The notes under the pieces were generated by a model, which saw only the letters and a list, made by a program, of their open reading frames with translations, was not told where the DNA came from and did not search any database. Shown here piece after piece: positions 61,945 through 64,000 of a DNA stretch of 64,000 nt. The stretch spans positions 868,001 to 932,000 of the forward strand of contig NZ_CP051151.1 in the NCBI RefSeq assembly GCF_013745115.1, written 5' to 3'. Origin of the DNA: Hujiaoplasma nucleasis (GTDB taxonomy: Bacteria > Bacillota_I > Bacilli_A > Izemoplasmatales > Hujiaoplasmataceae). The translations under genes were made by a program, and so were the position numbers. The first letter of the stretch is position 1; each line of letters starts with the position of its first letter.

Positions 61945-63129
61945 ATGAAAAAAATACTGACAATGATGATGATTTTAACATTATCAATAATCTTAATGGC
62001 TTGTGATTTAAACGGAAATATCACAAGTGATACACAGCAAACCACTGACCTTAACTCAACTGAAGAAATATTTATTCCGAGTTATTGTGATACCACAAGA
62101 GTCAATGGGGTTTATAAATGTACCAAAGAATTCTTTGCTTTTGATACGGTTATTTCTACCACATTCTATATCAATGGTCAAGAAGACTATCAAATCGAAA
62201 ATCTATACGATATGGTTGAATCAATCATTTTAGAATATGATAAATTATTTGATCCCTATGAAGCCTTCCCTGACATGAATAATATTTATACCATCAACAA
62301 CAGCCAAGGACCAATTGTTATCGATCAAAAATTATATGATGCTATTGAATATGCTTTAGACAATCAAGATATTGACCCTAATAGTGAAGAACTATTATTC
62401 AACATTGCTTATGAACCCGTCTTAGAATTATGGCATGATGCCCGATATAGTGAAGATTGTCAAACAGGTTTATTTTATGATTTGTGTCCATTGCCTAGTC
62501 AAGAAGACTTAGAAGCAGACTACAATACAAATCCAGATGATATTCTTTTAAATAGAGATGACCAAAGCATCGAATTTTTAAAAGATAATATGGGCTTAGA
62601 TTTGGGTGGTTTTGCTAAAGGTTATGTTTCGATGATTATCCAAGATGCTTTAGCAAACTATGATGCTAATTATATTCTAAATCTTGGTGCCTCAAATGTA
62701 TTGGTTGCTGGTAAGAACATTTCTAATCCAAGTGCTGATACTTACGCTATTGGAGTTACAAGACCAGATTTTGAATCCTTATCAACATCTTATTATGGTG
62801 CAGCTATCATTGAAGACTCTTTTTCAGTAGTAAGTTCTGGATCTTATCAAAGATACTTTAAAAACATTAATGATTTGGATGATGAAACCATCTACCATCA
62901 CATCATCGACCCAAGAACTAACCAACCCGGGGGTCAAGCTTTAGCTTTAACCATTATTACGACCAATACAGGACAATCTGATATTTTATCAACTGCAATT
63001 TTCTTAATGGACTTTGACTATGCTTTAGATTATGTCAATAGTGTTGAAGGGCTTGAAGCAATTTGGTACTTCAGTGAAGATGATATTAGAGTATCAGAAA
63101 ATTTCATGGATTATTTTGTTTACTTATAA
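61945..63129 (+). CDS. apbE: ApbE-family FAD:protein FMN transferase lipoprotein
   Basis: 394 residues. Lipobox ILMAC (Cys20), then CTKEFFAFDTVISTTFYING, the flavin/metal region MGLDLGGFAKGYVSMII, ANYILNLGASNVLVAG, and YHHIIDPRTNQPGGQALALT. The C-terminal QSDILSTAIFLMDFDYAL matches the DALSTALF element. The enzyme moves FMN from FAD onto Thr/Ser of exported proteins, outside the membrane. It carries a longer N-terminal part than usual. Near NusG-II and Gx genes, the grouping of flavin-based electron transfer loci. Confidence 0.94.
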   Translation: MKKILTMMMILTLSIILMACDLNGNITSDTQQTTDLNSTEEIFIPSYCDTTRVNGVYKCTKEFFAFDTVISTTFYINGQEDYQIENLYDMVESIILEYDKLFDPYEAFPDMNNIYTINNSQGPIVIDQKLYDAIEYALDNQDIDPNSEELLFNIAYEPVLELWHDARYSEDCQTGLFYDLCPLPSQEDLEADYNTNPDDILLNRDDQSIEFLKDNMGLDLGGFAKGYVSMIIQDALANYDANYILNLGASNVLVAGKNISNPSADTYAIGVTRPDFESLSTSYYGAAIIEDSFSVVSSGSYQRYFKNINDLDDETIYHHIIDPRTNQPGGQALALTIITTNTGQSDILSTAIFLMDFDYALDYVNSVEGLEAIWYFSEDDIRVSENFMDYFVYL

Positions 63130-63168
63130 AAAAAATAATACCTTTGATCATTTCAAAGGTATTTTTTA
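63128..63168. terminator. Bidirectional terminator
   Basis: Eleven-bp perfect stem AATACCTTTGA with five-base loop, flanked by A and T tracts; serves apbE (+) and the Gx transporter (-). Confidence 0.88.
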
Positions 63169-63669
63169 TTTAGAAAAATATGTAAACTGATCTGTTAAAC
63201 TACCAATTATTTTGTTTGCAAGAAATGCAGTCAATAAACCAGTAGGTACCGATAACATAACTAAATATGGTAGTATAACCGCCAATGCGGGATCAGCCAA
63301 AGTCATTGCAGCTAAAACCTGACCAACCATATGCATGGTCGATCCTAGGACTGATATACCATAGATAGAAAAACTAAATTTCTTAATGATAATCATGGAT
63401 ACAATCGCAAATATACCACCCGTTAAAGAAATCCAAAATGAATTAGAAAACAATCCACTGTAAGTCAATGCCACTATTAATAATCGAGCTAAAACCACAA
63501 TAAATGCATCTTTTTCCGAAAAAGTTAATAAAATAATCAATGTAATGACATTGGCTAAGCCAAGTTTAACACCTGGAATAAAAATTACAGATATCATCGA
63601 TTCAACGATACTCAACACTACAGCCAATGCAATCATAATTGCTAAAAAAACTAATTTTCTTGTTTTCAC
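63166..63669 (-). CDS. Gx transporter family membrane protein (EetB/HepS-I-like)
   Basis: 167 residues with five to six membrane helices. KLVFLAIMIALAVVLSIVES and FIPGVKLGLANVITLIILL are diagnostic of the Gx/heptaprenyl diphosphate synthase component I-like family (PF07456), related to ECF-type S components. Members lie beside ApbE genes and in extracellular electron transfer loci. GTG start at 63669 after AGGGGA, nine nt after the stop of the HAAS-type gene. Confidence 0.82.
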   Translation of the reverse strand: MKTRKLVFLAIMIALAVVLSIVESMISVIFIPGVKLGLANVITLIILLTFSEKDAFIVVLARLLIVALTYSGLFSNSFWISLTGGIFAIVSMIIIKKFSFSIYGISVLGSTMHMVGQVLAAMTLADPALAVILPYLVMLSVPTGLLTAFLANKIIGSLTDQFTYFSK

Positions 63670-63678
63670 TAAAATCCC

Positions 63679-64000
63679 CTATTTCTTTATAAGTAAATAC
63701 CTGTATAGCATGGTGATCGGCCAAAATAATAAACCCAAACACACAATAACAAACCAAGGTATTTTAGCAAAAATTTCGAAAAAAGTAAAGTTAATAAATA
63801 TAGCTAAGCCTACAATAATTATATAACCCCAAATAGAGTACAAAAGTTGGTTTTTTCTCTTATTGATTAAAGAAGCTCGTTTTTGCTTATCAGGAAAGGC
63901 TTTTAAAACATCTTCAGTATCTCCAAATTCTTGAATAGACTTTTCAATTGCTTCGTCTCTAGGTGTCCCTTGTTCGACTAAATCTTCAACTTTTTCTTCT
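63679..64000 (-). CDS. HAAS-type membrane protein (5' partial at window edge)
   Basis: The last 106 residues of a gene entering from the right edge. EEKVEDLVEQGTPRDEAIEK and FGDTEDVLKAFP are the end of a HAAS/DUF1700-like domain. A basic linker (KQKRASLINKRKN) and two membrane helices follow (WGYIIIVGLAIFINFTFF and WFVIVCLGLLFWPITML), then the stop. It resembles one two-helix repeat of the protein at 4972-5934. The start and any PadR partner are outside the window. Confidence 0.7.
   Translation of the reverse strand, partial: EEKVEDLVEQGTPRDEAIEKSIQEFGDTEDVLKAFPDKQKRASLINKRKNQLLYSIWGYIIIVGLAIFINFTFFEIFAKIPWFVIVCLGLLFWPITMLYRYLLIKK

Noticed and set aside
1-64000. Mycoplasma genetic code (TGA as Trp)
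   Set aside because: TGA ends intact genes (for example at 19228 and 20016) and tryptophans in conserved motifs are TGG.

Overview
The window is AT-rich DNA from a bacterium of the Bacillota/Mycoplasmatota border. Classical gene content (Pgk, TpiA, sufCDSUB, PstA, YhaM, DUF1146, PFOR) and the lack of any cell-wall synthesis gene here suggest an Acholeplasma/Izemoplasma/Haloplasma-like lineage, but taxonomy is inferred, not shown. TGA is used as a stop (e.g. at 19228 and 20016) and Trp is encoded by TGG, so the standard bacterial code applies and not the Mycoplasma code. No tRNA, rRNA, insertion sequence or CRISPR array was seen.

Layout: 1-1970, 3' part of a multidomain CoA-disulfide reductase/rhodanese/TusA/DsrE protein. 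2016-4041, pgk-tpiA. 4136-6244, a ComK-like regulator, the c-di-AMP receptor PstA, and a PadR/HAAS-repeat membrane pair. 6357-11113, the complete sufCDSUB iron-sulfur operon. 11230-15412, an MgtC-type protein, a CDF cation transporter and a parvulin-type lipoprotein. 15542-19084, pyruvate:ferredoxin oxidoreductase.

The most striking part is two operons that each begin with a perfect TTGACA-17-TATAAT promoter and a cyclic-di-GMP-I (GEMM-I) riboswitch overlapping an intrinsic terminator. The first (27984 down to 19228) encodes two SipW/ER-type signal peptidases, four small exported proteins (three with SipW-type leader segments), a membrane-anchored McrB/MoxR-like AAA+ ATPase, a DUF2357-like partner and WalJ. 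The second (52843 down to 39975) encodes another SipW-type exported protein, a 2647-residue surface protein with GLUG-like repeats and a lamin-tail domain, and two GGDEF/EAL proteins, one with an intact phosphodiesterase site. I infer a c-di-GMP-switched surface fibre/adhesin system with negative feedback through its own phosphodiesterase. A large parvulin-type foldase (53010-56288) diverges from the second operon.

Between the two operons lies an apparent 11-kb operon (39110 down to 28061): thiolase, SDR reductase, KAS III-like enzyme, a LivHMGFK-type ABC importer, a CoA-transferase and two alpha/beta hydrolases. It faces a TetR-family gene, and a perfect inverted repeat sits at its predicted transcription start.

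The right end (56334-64000) holds cca-pulA-yhaM, an IMPACT-family gene, a DUF1146 protein, and NusG-II, ApbE and Gx-transporter proteins that resemble part of a flavin-based extracellular electron transfer locus. It ends in a partial HAAS-type membrane protein.
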